A stretch of DNA of 64,000 nt from Diphasiastrum complanatum (GCA_029204225.1 CM055103.1:54905054-54969053), one strand, 5' to 3'. Positions 1 through 10,837 are shown, counted from the first letter of the stretch. Numbers and translations are program-made. The notes: generated by a model from the letters alone, not told the origin.

Positions 1-2440
1 TACGTCTACGCGAGAAGCCCAATTTTCTGCGCGCAGAGAAAGTGTTGCCACTACTGGTGAAGCAATACATCCAGTGAGGAGAGGTTTTGCTGACTGGAAG
101 AGTGCATCTTCGACCCTGACAAGTCAATGGGTAAAGCAATTGGAGATTGAGAGCATTGTCAGAAATTTGCAGCCTCCAAATGCAGTACGCTCATCTTCAT
201 TAGAGCAATTGTCAAAGACCCGGTCGGGTGGATTCATCGAGAATACGGCCTTGCCAATTTCCAGGCGCTCGTCTAATCTTCCCCAGCCCCTCTCGATCAA
301 TGGTCTGACTGCATCAAGGGATAGAAGGTCCACGGCTCTGAGAGTAGCGCATCCTGGTGCCGCAGGAGCTCACAGCGAGGCAGCAGCCACCAAAGCTTAT
401 CCTGACTGCGAATCACTGCCATGTGGCAAGTTTGAAGTTCCCTTCGATGCTGTCGAGCTTTGTCTTGCAGATAGAGCTGTTCTACCAATAGAAAACTCTC
501 TTGGGGGAAGTATTCATAAAAATTACGATCTTCTTTTACAACATCGATTGCATATAGTTGGCGAGGTGCAGCTTCCTGTTCGTCACTGCCTGCTCGCACT
601 TCCTGGGACGACAAAGAAGGAGCTCAAGCGAGTCCTAAGTCATCCGCAGGCTCTATCACAATGCGAGCACAAATTGTCAAGTTTAGGAATGATACCAGAG
701 GCTGTCAATGACACGGCCACTGCAGCTCGATTAGTTGCTGCCAACAATCTTCGTGATACTGGTGCCATTGCTAGCTCAAGAGCGGCAAGCCTATATGGTC
801 TGGATATTGTTCAGAATGACTTTCAGGATTATTCTGGCAACACAACTCGATTCCTCATGGTAGCACGAGAGCCGGTTATTCCCAGAACGGATAGGAAATT
901 CAAGACAAGCATTGTAATCGCTCTGGAAAATGAGAGTGAAGGTCTCTTCAGAGCCCTTGCGGTATTCGCATTGCGAAATATGAATCTGACAAAGATCGAA
1001 AGTAGACCACAGATGAGAAAGCCTCTCCATGTCGTGGACAAAGATAGCAATGTCGGCCACTGTATGACATCAAAATGTTTTGAATACCTTTTTTATATCG
1101 ATTTCGAGGGATCGATGGCAGAGCGACAAGCCCAAAATGCACTTAAGGAATTAGAAGAGGTTGCTAGCTTCTTAAGAGTATTGGGTTGTTATCCAATGGA
1201 CGTTCCTGAAATATCATAAATCTTCAAGCGATCTTTATGTTTTATCTTTTGATATGCTACAATCTTTATGTTTTGACTTTTATTATTCTGCAATTGTACA
1301 CTCGCCTGAAAGACTGATCCATATCTGGTAGCTCGAATCGAATCACTCCTTGGATGAGACATTCAATTTCTTTCAGCAAACTCCAAAGCGTCGATTCTTT
1401 GAAGCAGGATAAAGTTTGCACCAAAACCTTGCAGTTTGATTTTGAACGAGCAAGAAGAATTCTCTAATAACCCTAGAACAAGAGGGGCCACCTCGTTCCA
1501 CCTCAAAATATGTAGGCAATAATAGTATACTGCAGTACAGAACACCTATAGCATTATCCTTAGTGGATATTTTTGACGGAAAGCAACATTCCGAAGTCCC
1601 CGCATGGCTCTAAGGAACAATGTTACTGTTCATAGTACATGCTCACGTGTCTATACATTTGTGTTGTAGTTTAGTTCCATGTGAAATATTGAACCTTCTC
1701 TTATTGCAATTGCAACAAGAAATTAACAAATTCCACTGAATATGACAACGAGTCTGCATCATCATTGATCAGCCATTGAAAGTACACCATGAATATGGCT
1801 TTCAATGCAAAGAATATGTATGTGGAGCATAATATCTGATTAAAGTTTAATAATAATATGATCTGCTTGAGCAACAATGATGTGCTCGAACAACTATTTC
1901 CTGATCGCCAACTATATTTAGTATCTTGGCATAAAATTGACTATCTGGCTTTTAGTGCCCAACTCACGGCCACCAAATCACAACACATCCAACACCCATT
2001 GTGTCATCTCGATTCTCATCACTCTACCGTAGCTACCGTAGCTATCTCACATCAGAATCAATGACATCTTTATCAGTGTATACTAATAAAGCATACTTTT
2101 ATTAATGGAAGATGGGAAATCATCATCAATGTACAAAAAGATGAAATTATATAAAATGACAATGCCAAACATCTAAGATAAATTAAGTTGAAAAGTTTAA
2201 TAAAATTTAAGCCATTCAATTAATTGCTTGACGTAAATCAATAACTAAAATACTACTGTCACTAATAGGTAATGCATGAAGCTTTGAAGGAGCCGCTTAT
2301 GTAAATTGAGCTCGTCAATAATTGAAAGAGCTTGTGAACGTTGCAAGGCCATACAAATACATGGACGGAAAGATAGAATGACGGATGATAGCGTAACATT
2401 TTGTCTCTGGTGTTTCGCAACAAGATTTGCACATAATGAA
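1..2440. repeat. Inverted duplication, arm A (dehydratase gene plus 3' flank)
   Basis: This stretch is found again, reverse-complemented, at about 27361-29981. It carries the dehydratase gene, its 3' flank at 1220-1857 (no gene seen there), a shared 68-codon open frame at 1858-2064 with no recognised family, and a decayed ORF end at 2260-2450. The arm runs past the left edge of the window. Arm B carries about 250 bp of extra sequence (roughly 27700-27950) that arm A lacks. Confidence 0.85.
2..1219 (+). CDS. ADT: Arogenate/prephenate dehydratase, 5' end outside the window
   Basis: Enzyme that makes phenylalanine from arogenate (or phenylpyruvate from prephenate), in plastids in plants. The frame is open from base 2 to the TAA at 1217-1219 with no intron, so the start and most of the transit peptide lie upstream; the GTG at 74 is not a credible start. 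The periplasmic-binding-like catalytic region runs from the AHPGAAGAHSEAAATKAYP segment (about base 341) through ENSLGGSIHKNYDLLL and the NTTRF motif near 838-852. The C-terminal ACT regulatory domain follows, with the ESRP phenylalanine-binding motif near 998-1009. Family members usually have YQG..GAYSE where this one has HPG..GAHSE, so a conserved Tyr is changed twice to His, which may affect activity. A nonsense-bearing inverted copy lies at 28.8-30.1 kb. Identity is very likely; activity is uncertain. Confidence 0.87.
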   Translation, partial: TSTREAQFSARRESVATTGEAIHPVRRGFADWKSASSTLTSQWVKQLEIESIVRNLQPPNAVRSSSLEQLSKTRSGGFIENTALPISRRSSNLPQPLSINGLTASRDRRSTALRVAHPGAAGAHSEAAATKAYPDCESLPCGKFEVPFDAVELCLADRAVLPIENSLGGSIHKNYDLLLQHRLHIVGEVQLPVRHCLLALPGTTKKELKRVLSHPQALSQCEHKLSSLGMIPEAVNDTATAARLVAANNLRDTGAIASSRAASLYGLDIVQNDFQDYSGNTTRFLMVAREPVIPRTDRKFKTSIVIALENESEGLFRALAVFALRNMNLTKIESRPQMRKPLHVVDKDSNVGHCMTSKCFEYLFYIDFEGSMAERQAQNALKELEEVASFLRVLGCYPMDVPEIS

Positions 2441-2450
2441 AAAAAAATCA
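2260..2450 (-). pseudogene. 3' end of a decayed ORF shared with 27.1-27.6 kb
   Basis: Read on the minus strand, this segment encodes a stretch with LALQRSQALSI-type residues that matches the C-terminal part of the fuller remnant at 27133-27570 (plus strand there). Only the last 60 or so codons are present. The family is not recognised. The similarity lies inside the inverted duplication, so the two are copies of one fragment. The sequence turns into CACTA DNA immediately beyond about 2450. Confidence 0.4.
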
Positions 2451-2454
2451 AGCA

Positions 2455-4555
2455 ATGCACAACATATTTGAATCTTACTTTGAAACAAATGAGAATGATG
2501 ATATGCATGCATTTTCTAATGAAAACGAAGATCACGAACAATTTGAGATGGATGAAGACGAGATTCTATTGCGCAAGGAGGCAGACACTCCTCTATATCC
2601 TAGAGCATCCATTTCGAGACTAGCTACGTCAATTCTTATTCTAAACCTTCAAGCAACATACAAATGGAGTGATCGTAGCATGACATCTTTATTCGGATAC
2701 TAAATGCATAACACAACTATTATACTTTATAGCCAAATTACATTAAGTTAATTTTTTTTCTTTTCTAACAACTCACATTGCTCTTTTTTAGGTAGTTGCA
2801 TCGAATACTTCCGAAAGAAAATGTGATACCTAAAACACGAAAAGAAGCACGAAAGATGATGACAGTGCTTGGAATGGATTACGACACAATACATGCATGT
2901 CCAGAAGACCATGTTCTATATAGAGGTGAGTATTCAGAAAAGCTTCAATGTCCAGTGTGTAACGCTTCACGTTTTCGAGATGACGTACAAGGGGATAAAG
3001 TGCCACGAAAAGTGTTACGACATTTTCCAATCATCCCACGATTGCAACGTTTATTTCGATGTAAATCTTTGGCACAATTAAAGGATTGGCATGTCAAAAA
3101 GCGATCTACGGATGATGTGATGCGAGTACCCAGTGATTCACCTGCATGGAAACATATTGAGAACCAATGGCCCGAGTTTAAAAACGAACCTCGTAATTTG
3201 AGATTTGGCCTTGCTATGGATGGCGTAAATCCTTTTAGCATTCAAGCGTCAACTTGGTCCACATGGCCAATTGTGCTCATTAATTATAACATACCTCCAT
3301 GGTTGAGTATAAAAACGGGACACTTGTTATTGGCTTTATTGATTCCAGGAAAGTACAAGGCCAAGAACATGGATGTGTATATTGTACATTTGGGTCATGA
3401 ATTGTGCATTCTTTGAAATGGTATTCACGCTTACGACATCTCGAGACCTTTACAACAACGGAACTTCGTTGTTCATGGAATTCTAATGTGGACGATGCAT
3501 GACTGTCCCGATTTAAGCGAATGTTCAGGTATCTATATAATGAATCTACTATGTTTTAGGGTTTAACGTTTGAATATATTTAACTAAGCTTATGTTTAAT
3601 TTGGTTTATGAACTATGTAGGTTTAACCACATTGGGTTACAACGCATGTCATATTAGTGGACCACTTTTGGAGGGTCGACATAGCACAAATATGTTAAAA
3701 AAAGTGGTGTACGAAAATCATCGGAAATACTTGCCACCTAATCATCCTTTTCGAAGGTTGAATAGGCGATTTTTTGGAGGGCGAAGAGATAATCCTCTAA
3801 CTACACCACCACCCCCACGCATGGGAGTAGCGGAATGACATGGTGAATGGCTTAAACATCATGACGTTAATTCTTTATGAAATGAATCCATTGATGGTAT
3901 GAAACGGTTGTCTATTTTTCATGAATTATCCTATTGGAGGAATTTATTGATAAACCATCTATTGGATCCTATGCACATATTCAAAAACGTCGGTGAATCC
4001 TTATGGAACCACATCATTGGCATAAAAGACAACTCTGCAACTCGTAAAGATCTATAAGTGGCCGATGTGAAAAGACCCTATTGGATTCAATACACCGAAG
4101 GTGGAGATGAGATTCTACCTAGCGTGCTGTGGATTCTTACAAAAGAGCAACTCTCATATGTTAAACATGTCATAAAACAAATGAGAACTCCAACAGGCTA
4201 TGCACATTCTTTATGCAAATCATTTACCAAAGATGATAAATTAAGTGGATTGAAATTACATGATTGGTATAAGATGTTGCAATTCATACTTCGACTTTCT
4301 ATTCGAGGTCTCTTCAACGATGACGTATGAAATACGCTTTACAATTTGTCATCGATGATTAGGTTTGTATATTTTTTTAAGCACTTGTATAAATATGTGA
4401 AAGAATTAGAAGAAGAGGAGATTGAATATGAGGGTAGCTCATATTATCAAAGAGACACGATCGAAAATTTACAATTATACCTAGACCTAGATTCAAATGA
4501 GTGTCAAGACTTGTGTGATGACAAAAATGATGTAAATGATGAGAATGATCTATGA
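2455..4555 (+). pseudogene. CACTA (En/Spm) transposase TNP2, copy 1, decayed
   Basis: Remnant of the TNP2 transposase that cuts and pastes CACTA elements (Transposase_21 family). Exon-like blocks in order: an acidic N-terminal block at 2455-2700 ending in YKWSDRSMTSLFG; the main block at about 2794-3530, with HACPEDHVLYRGEY, a CPVC pair, MRVPSDSPAWKHI and the MDGVNPF and MWTMHD segments that carry candidate acidic catalytic residues; and a third block from about 3619 containing NHLLDPMHIFKNVGES. The acceptor before the second block is TTTTTTAG at about 2786-2793. Breaks: a frame change near 3410, in-frame stops at 3836-3838, 4055-4057 and 4328-4330, and no recognisable DUF4218/DUF4216 tail. 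The block order matches the minus-strand copy at 43.7-47.6 kb. It cannot encode a working transposase. I found no CACTA terminal repeat. Confidence 0.85.
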
Positions 4556-5495
4556 TTATTAATACTTAAATTCACTTGCAGTCATTTTTTTTTTATATTC
4601 ATCGCAATACTTTTTATGTTTTTTTTTTATAGATATAGTTGAATGTCATAATTATAATACCCGAACCTTGCGGTTATGTCATTAGACGAGTTCTAAATCC
4701 AAAAAAGCCCTTTGTAAAGATACTTTTTATATTTTTTCTCAAATTTTTCTTACACATGGACCAATCAAAACACTCAAATTTGAAATCTACATAACGTAAC
4801 TTTTTGAGTCCACATTTTGATTCCACACTAAAAATGGCATAACTTTTTAGTGGTAAGTCCAAATTTAGCAAAATTTGGTGCATTGGAAAGCGCTCAACAA
4901 GGGCTTTCCAATGATATTTTAGATGACATACTTCTGAGCTATGATTAAAAAGCTATTGCAAGTCAAAAGTATTAGTGTTATAATATTTTAATAATATAAA
5001 AGACATCTTGCACGAATTCTTAAAGGGTCTTTTTGGAGCTCAAAACTCCCCTAATGCCTATTTCAGAATGTCACCACATATTCCCTCCCTATGACGTGTA
5101 GGTTTTTCCATGCAAGTTGGAAAGATTAGAACCTCGTCTTTAACGGGAGAAAAGTAAGGGCTACACATCTTCCTAGGATTGGGAATTTAAATTATCTACA
5201 TTTCACCTTTGCATATTAACTAATTGCTAGTGTATGTGATAAAATACGATATTGCTTTGAACAAAATGAAAATTATGAATTACATTTAATTTCTTAATAT
5301 GTTAGATAACATAATTCCAATAATAAAACAAATTGAAACAACACAAACTCATCGGTAAACTCACTTGAAGCTTAAGTGCAAACGTGCAATTGCTCGCTCT
5401 TTAAACGCTTGCTCTCTTCTTTTGAATATTTTTGTCACATGCACAAGCAATTAAAAAATAACACTATATTACACAATCGATGCGGCATGAAGCAG
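4556..5495. other. AT-rich spacer between TNP2 remnant and H3-like exon
   Basis: No gene recognised. Homopolymer T runs (4587-4630) and scattered stops in all frames. It ends at a plausible splice acceptor (GAAGCAG at 5489-5495) directly before the H3-like reading frame, so part of it may be intron. No histone tail (ARTKQ-like) is visible upstream. Confidence 0.5.
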
Positions 5496-5765
5496 GTCTG
5501 GCTGAGGGAGATTAGAAAACTCCAGAGATCAACTGAACTGTTGATTCCTAGAGCTCCTTTCAGCCGATCTGTCAGGAATGTCACTCTGTCACTTGGGCTA
5601 AATATTCATTTTGTCGTGATAGCCATGCAGGCCTTACAAGTGCTATAGAAGATTCTCTATCCCAACTTTTTGGGAATACCTATCTTTTGACAGTGCATGG
5701 TAAGCATGTCACCATCATGCCAAAAGATTTCATCATTTTTAGAAGACTTCAAGAATGTTTTTCTG
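5496..5765 (+). pseudogene. Histone H3-like fold, frameshifted, upstream of Ulp1-like gene
   Basis: Right after an acceptor-like GCAG, the frame encodes VWLREIRKLQRSTELLIPRA and SRSVRNVT, aligning with the H3 alpha-N and alpha-1 region (LREIRKYQKSTELLI). It then gives AMQALQ for alpha-2. At about 5635 the frame slips by one base, and the next frame continues with SLSQLFGNTYLLTVHGKHVT and IMPKDFIIFRRLQ, matching the H3 C-terminus (LFEDTNL..IHAKRVTIMPKDI.LARRI). Spacing between VR and ALQ is 18 residues, the canonical H3 loop length, but LLIP.A.F.R.VR..T is the pattern of plant centromeric H3 (CENH3). No N-terminal tail is seen. The alignment covers nearly the whole histone fold, so chance similarity is unlikely. 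Whether it is a separate pseudogene or the front of a fusion with the downstream protease is open. Confidence 0.65.
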
Positions 5766-5820
5766 GTCTGCATATTGATAACGCCAACACCTCCAGAGAC
5801 CTACCTCTGGATAGACCAAT

Positions 5821-7182
5821 TTGCCAACTACCTCTAGGAGGAAAAGGAAACAGCCCGTCCCCAAGAAAGTTGGATTTCGAAGGCCAACTCTTTCCCTTCC
5901 TCCTAGAGTTGTCCCTGCCAAGAGACCTCGGATCTTCTTGAGTTTTGAATCAGATGCTGGAGAATCTGATTCAGATCGAGAATCATCACCCCTTCCTCCT
6001 CCTGTTATTCGTCTAGCTCCTCAGCAAGTTTCTTCACCAAAAGTGTTAATTACCCAAGAGGAGCTCGACAAAATACCAGAGAAATCTCTAAATATTGTAT
6101 CTACTTCTCTTTCTGCTCATGTACATAATCTTTTTGTCAGAATTCCATACGATCTTGCCCAAGTTTATTTTGATTATGACCATTATAACCAGTACAAGGC
6201 CTACCTAGCTAATAAAATTGACCTTCTCGACAATTATTTTGATTTTTTTCTTCCAGATTTATGTACAAGCTTTATATTAGGCCACAGAGTTTGTGTTGAG
6301 CTGAAAGATAAAACATCAGAAATTTCAGATGTAATAGTAGAAGTCAGAGGATCCTTTTTGCAACATAATATTAGTTCGGATTTCCATGGTATAGTTTCTG
6401 TAGTTAGTCCATTTTTCATGGGAGCGATAAAGGCAAAAGAAGCCGATTTTGATAAGGCTATATATTTTATCAAATGTAGTCGAGTGGCAAAAATTTATTT
6501 GATTCCATATGAAAATAAGTAAGGATTGCTCTTTTGTTTTTGTTACTTTAATCTAGATTGTTGCATGCGGCATTGCTTTATTGATATTTGTATTTTGGTT
6601 GTTGCAGTCGGCATTGGAGCCTGAACATTATTTTTGTAAAGATAAATAAGGAGGGAGTATCAAATTTTCTATGTGTAAAATTAAACTCAGCTGCAAATAC
6701 ACATAGAGAATTTGATTCTCTACTTCATGATGTCGTTCGAGAAATACCGACAACGACAACCTCAATTGGAGAGATAACCATTAGATCTCGTATGGTATAT
6801 TCAATTTATCTCTAATATGCATGTATTTATTTTTTAGTTTAAATCTATCATCATAGCATAAATAAATTTTCTGTCATAATATTACTTATTTTCCTTCAAT
6901 ATATGCAGTGTGTACAGCAAACGGGTGCTTTTAGTTGTGCATGGTTCATCTTGTACAAAATGAAACTATTTTTTGAGTGGTATAATTTACAAGTGGATGT
7001 AGATATTGAAAAGGTAATATTCTGTTCATTTGTAATTCCTTTCATTCTGATTCATATTTCTTTACTATTATTGTTTGTAATTTGTTGATTCTCATGTTTT
7101 GTGATGACAGTTCACTCTTGAGCCATATACTCCGGATGATGTATATAGATTTCAGCAAGAGTTGATCAAAACCTATGCTTAG
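5821..7182 (+). CDS. Ulp1-like (C48) SUMO/ubiquitin-like protease, four exons
   Basis: Cysteine protease of the kind that removes SUMO or related tags from proteins. Four exons join in frame through GT-AG introns: 5821-6518, 6608-6794, 6909-7013 and 7111-7182, giving about 353 codons up to TAG at 7180-7182. Exon 1 starts with a basic segment (SRRKRKQPVPKK) and a Ser/Asp stretch. Catalytic His is in RHWSLNIIF (6612-6614), preceded by KIYLIPYEN, the usual beta strand before it. The Asp position reads LNS rather than LDS. The Gln and Cys lie in CVQQTGAFSCAWF (Cys 6936-6938). There is no ATG in frame for the first 200 or so codons; the frame opens after a stop at 5812-5814, so the true start is missing or the gene is joined to the H3-like region. 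Plant CACTA and Mutator elements often carry such proteases, which fits TNP2 upstream. Confidence 0.75.
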
Positions 7183-7480
7183 AACGATGTAAGCATTGCA
7201 CCTGAGATCGAGGGCCCTCAAAAGCAAGTTGCTCCTCTCTTAACAGTCTTTCAGGTTGCTCAGGATGTAGATATTATTATATATGATAAAAAAGGAAAAG
7301 AAGTCATTCCTAATACAGAGGAAGGCAATATTATAGAAGGAGTCCTCTTGTCTTAAAAGGCATAGAGGCCCTTCCCGAAATAGAGGAAGGCGAGATTATA
7401 GAAGGAGTTGTTCCCTTGTCAGTTCCTAATACTGATAAAAAAAATATAGAAAAATTGACTGAATAGATCTATTTGTAAAT
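7183..7480 (+). other. Open frame beyond the protease stop, possible lost C-terminus
   Basis: After the TAG at 7180-7182 the same frame stays open for about 57 codons, to a TAA near 7354, with acidic, coding-like content. It contains a near-repeat of 26 bases (about 7320-7345 and 7383-7408, GAGGAAGGC..ATTATAGAAG). This suggests that the original protein was longer and the TAG is premature. Confidence 0.3.
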
Positions 7481-7959
7481 AGAGATACATCAAAAAAAAC
7501 CAATCATTTCACATGTAGACAACCCGTTTATGGGCTTTTTATTGATATCAATATAGATTCTTACAATCAGACTGTGTCCATAGTGTAATACTGGAATACT
7601 GGAATGCATTTTCTATACCGATATCTCTACATTTGATCTTGAGCTCATGTCTTTTATGTATTTTGCATAAAACCAATACAAAGTGAGTTACAATTAGTAC
7701 AAATCGTATTAGAAATTTTTGATTGAAACTATTCATAAATGATCGAGTTTTATTGTCTAATCAGTTCTTGTAAATGATGTGTTTAACTCTAAGTGAGTTT
7801 TAACAAGAAGAGACTAATATGATAAGTACTTATGAACTGTAGTCAGTAAGTGGACAATGATTAGTATATGCGTACAATAGCATGATCGAACAGTGACATA
7901 GTCTACATCGGATTTGGCAAAGGAATACTCCATTTTGAGTGGTACTATGATTATGGTCG

Positions 7960-8060
7960 ACAGTCGTCAGTTGAGTCGATGGTCGAGTTGATAGTTGATG
8001 ATTGATAGTCAATAGTCGATAGTGAGTTGATAGTCGATAGTCGATAGTTGATAGTTGAGT
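7960..8060. repeat. Short GATAGTC/GTTGATA minisatellite
   Basis: Degenerate tandem copies of GATAGTCGATAGT and GTTGATAGTTGA fill this stretch. The rest of 7490-8240 shows no gene. Confidence 0.7.
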
Positions 8061-8249
8061 CGATTCAATGAAAATTGTTTGACTTGAACTCGAAAATTAA
8101 ATGTCATAGTTGAAATCGTGTCGACCTTTCGCTCTATCTCAATTATCCATGTATTTCTATAGACTATTCAAATATGCATGTAAAACTGTAGATTGTTAGG
8201 AATGATAGTTCATTTGCCCATTCTACCTAGTCGTCATAGTCGATGTCAT

Positions 8250-8684
8250 CTATGAGGTCATCATCATAAAGTCAATAAAATCATTAAATTCAAAAAACAT
8301 CCTTGACATAAGAGATAATATCTCATCTTCTTTGAGATCCATTACGTCTTCGATGTCGCTAATGGATAAGAATGCAATATCGTCCATATGGTACACACGG
8401 AGGTCCATCAGGGTTCTGCTCTGGTCAATCTCGCTCACGGTAGATAAGGGAGAGATAGATAGAGAATGAGCCTTGGCAGGATCATATTGTTGTGCTTGTC
8501 TGGCCTCCCCTACATCTCTTAAAACCTCATTAGTAATGGAAACCTCTGAAGCCACACCAGTGGTAGGGGCGGGCAAACCAGTCATGGATGACCCAAAAGA
8601 TTCTGCCTCGTCAAGGATAAGAGCACATAAGAAAAACACGAAACAATCCAACTTCACTATCAGCAAATACATGCCAATCATCAT
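8250..8684 (-). CDS. Unrecognised 144-codon open frame
   Basis: Family not recognised. The minus-strand frame is acidic toward its C-terminus (SISDIEDVMDLKEDEILSL) with a hydrophobic N-terminal stretch (MYLLIVKLDCFVFFLCALIL) that could be a membrane or signal segment. A plus-strand frame overlaps it at 8473-8871, and I cannot tell which, if either, is used. There is no neighbouring gene to give context; it lies between the protease unit and AT-rich DNA. It may be a chance frame or a transposon remnant. Confidence 0.2.
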   Translation of the reverse strand: MMIGMYLLIVKLDCFVFFLCALILDEAESFGSSMTGLPAPTTGVASEVSITNEVLRDVGEARQAQQYDPAKAHSLSISPLSTVSEIDQSRTLMDLRVYHMDDIAFLSISDIEDVMDLKEDEILSLMSRMFFEFNDFIDFMMMTS

Positions 8685-8871
8685 GTCCTTTTATCTTTCT
8701 GGGCATTGCATTCCAACCTCCAAAACATTCCTATCACCTACTAAAATATTCTTTGGAGAAATTGCATCAGAATCTGTGACACATTTATTCCCTTATTCAT
8801 GTGATGTTATTTCAATTGAATCAGGTGCAGAAGGAAGCTCACAAAGACCCACTATAGGAGTTTTGTCCTAG

Positions 8872-10830
8872 ATATGAATGTAAACATACATAAATTTAGA
8901 AAAAATTCTATAAAAAGGTAAGCTACGAATCTATGCAACGTACAATTAAACTATTTCACAAATTGAAAAGCCCTTTGTAACCAAAGACGACATAAAACTC
9001 TCACATAAAAAAAAAAACTTCCAATACAGAATAAAAAAAAACCTAAAATTCTTCATAACAAATAATAAATTTACATGTAAAACACATCATCTTAATTTTG
9101 TCATATCGATCAACTTCCTCCGCAAAAGCATCCTCGTAACATAAAGGTTCCCCGTTCCACACCTCACCTGCTCATTTTAAATTTTTTTTTATTATTCAAA
9201 TGTGTATGCAAGTATTAAAATAACATTTTTTGTTTTCGGTTTTGTAGATTTGTATCCATCAGACATAATTAAATGGCAACTAATATCATCTCTTGTCGGC
9301 ATCATAGGTATCATTCATTCTGATATTGGTCCAGTTTAATATAAGAATTGCTCTCTAAAATTAATTTTGCGTTCTTCTACTTTTATTTATGATTCATCCT
9401 ACATAACGTACATGAACGGTATCAGTGAAAGATTGGAGGCGATATTGTTATCATCTTTTTCTAACAAAGAATGGATTCCTTCAAGTTCTACTATAGTAGA
9501 CAGCTTCCAATCACAATTTTCTTATGGACATTCATAATTTATGAAATATAATATGGATTCAAAAACTAATAGATTACAATGATTTTTTTTTTCAATAAAT
9601 TTGTGAGTTATTATTTTTTTATTTTTTTGGAAAATAGCGAGAATGTTTATTTCTAGTGATTTAACAAATGGAATGTTGTGATACCTCTTACATAAAAAGC
9701 TAGTATATAGCTGATCAATCGTCAATGAAATTTGGTCGTCATATAGAGAAACAAATTATATCTTTCATATGTTATTATAGAAGATGGATTAGAGCTAACC
9801 ATTAATGGAAAGTATTGGATCAAGACTTTGCATTGAACCATCCAGATTAAGTAGAAATTTATGTGAAGCAAAATGTTGTTGTTATTACAACAATTGAGGC
9901 GAAAGAGAATTCGAATTAATTGAATCACATCCAATCAAAGCTTATGTTGTTGTAGTATGCTATTTCTCAATGCTTTTGTGTTCGATTGAGTGAGTGGCAC
10001 AACACCATTGCATATCAAATGGTAATGTTGTAGATCACCCAAAAAAGATTCCCAATAAAATTTAACACTTTTAAGACCATTTTATAATTTAAAGCATATT
10101 ATTTTTTTATCCTCAAAACTTTATGTACCAAATATATACAAATAATTTCTATTTTACTTAATCCTGTACAAGAAATAATTGTTTTAAAGTCCATTGAAAC
10201 ACATTTAAAGGTTTTATTATATTCTAGAGCAAACATTATAACATAAAATCAATTGAAAGTCAACTAAGATTCAATATTATAACAAGTACAAAATTCACAA
10301 TCTAAAACACAGAGATAAAAAACAATTCTATGATACATCATGTCCCTTTTGTGTTATCTCACATTGAAACTACTAATTATAAAAGTGTCATTCATTTAGT
10401 TAATATCAAAATTATAATGTGAATATAAGGTAAAACAACATGTGTGACGTCCTCCAAGACAATGGGCAATGATGAAAAAAATAGTAGCGCATGCATGATG
10501 ACATGCAACGTGATAAAGACTATTTCTATAATTTGAGGGTAAAACAAATCTGAAAACTGTTTTAATCTATTGTGTCTTAACCCTTACTAATCACAATAAA
10601 AACAAAATAATATCCTTGGGAAAGATATATTTTAACAATTTTGAAATAAAGAAACAAGTCAAAATGGCTTGCCAAAGCCTATTTAATTACCCAAAAGAAA
10701 TGATTATACCGCTGTTTAGAATCTAAATCCTAAGTTAACAATCATTACGCTATTACTTGACACTGTACATCGAACTGTTCATTTTCTTAAAAGAAAAACT
10801 ATCATGCCTGAAACTAGGAGAAAACTATTT
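8872..10830. other. AT-rich DNA with no recognised gene apart from one decayed frame
   Basis: A and T runs and stops in all frames. The only coding-like patch is 9249-9537, listed separately. No repeats of note. Confidence 0.5.
9249..9537 (+). pseudogene. Coding-like frame with one internal stop, family unknown
   Basis: One frame runs 96 codons with a single internal TAA (near 9339), from DLYPSDIIKWQLISSL to FSYGHS followed by TAA. In such AT-rich DNA this is longer than expected by chance, and the residue mix (hydrophobic helix, ERLEAILLSSF) looks like protein. It follows a possible acceptor (TTTTGTAG ending near 9248). No family recognised. Confidence 0.25.
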
Positions 10831-10837
10831 TAATTTG

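Noticed and set aside
791-1060. Minus-strand open frames opposite the dehydratase gene, and their mirror at 28938-29207
   Set aside because: They are antisense shadows of a recognised enzyme in both copies.
5756-5838. An intron joining the H3-like and protease frames
   Set aside because: GT at 5757 or 5766 with AG at 5814 or 5837 gives the wrong phase or a stop, so I report a frame break instead.
5687-5941. Reading the whole 84-codon frame as a histone gene to its stop
   Set aside because: Histone similarity ends near 5765; the remainder of the frame is out of phase with the well-supported protease exon.
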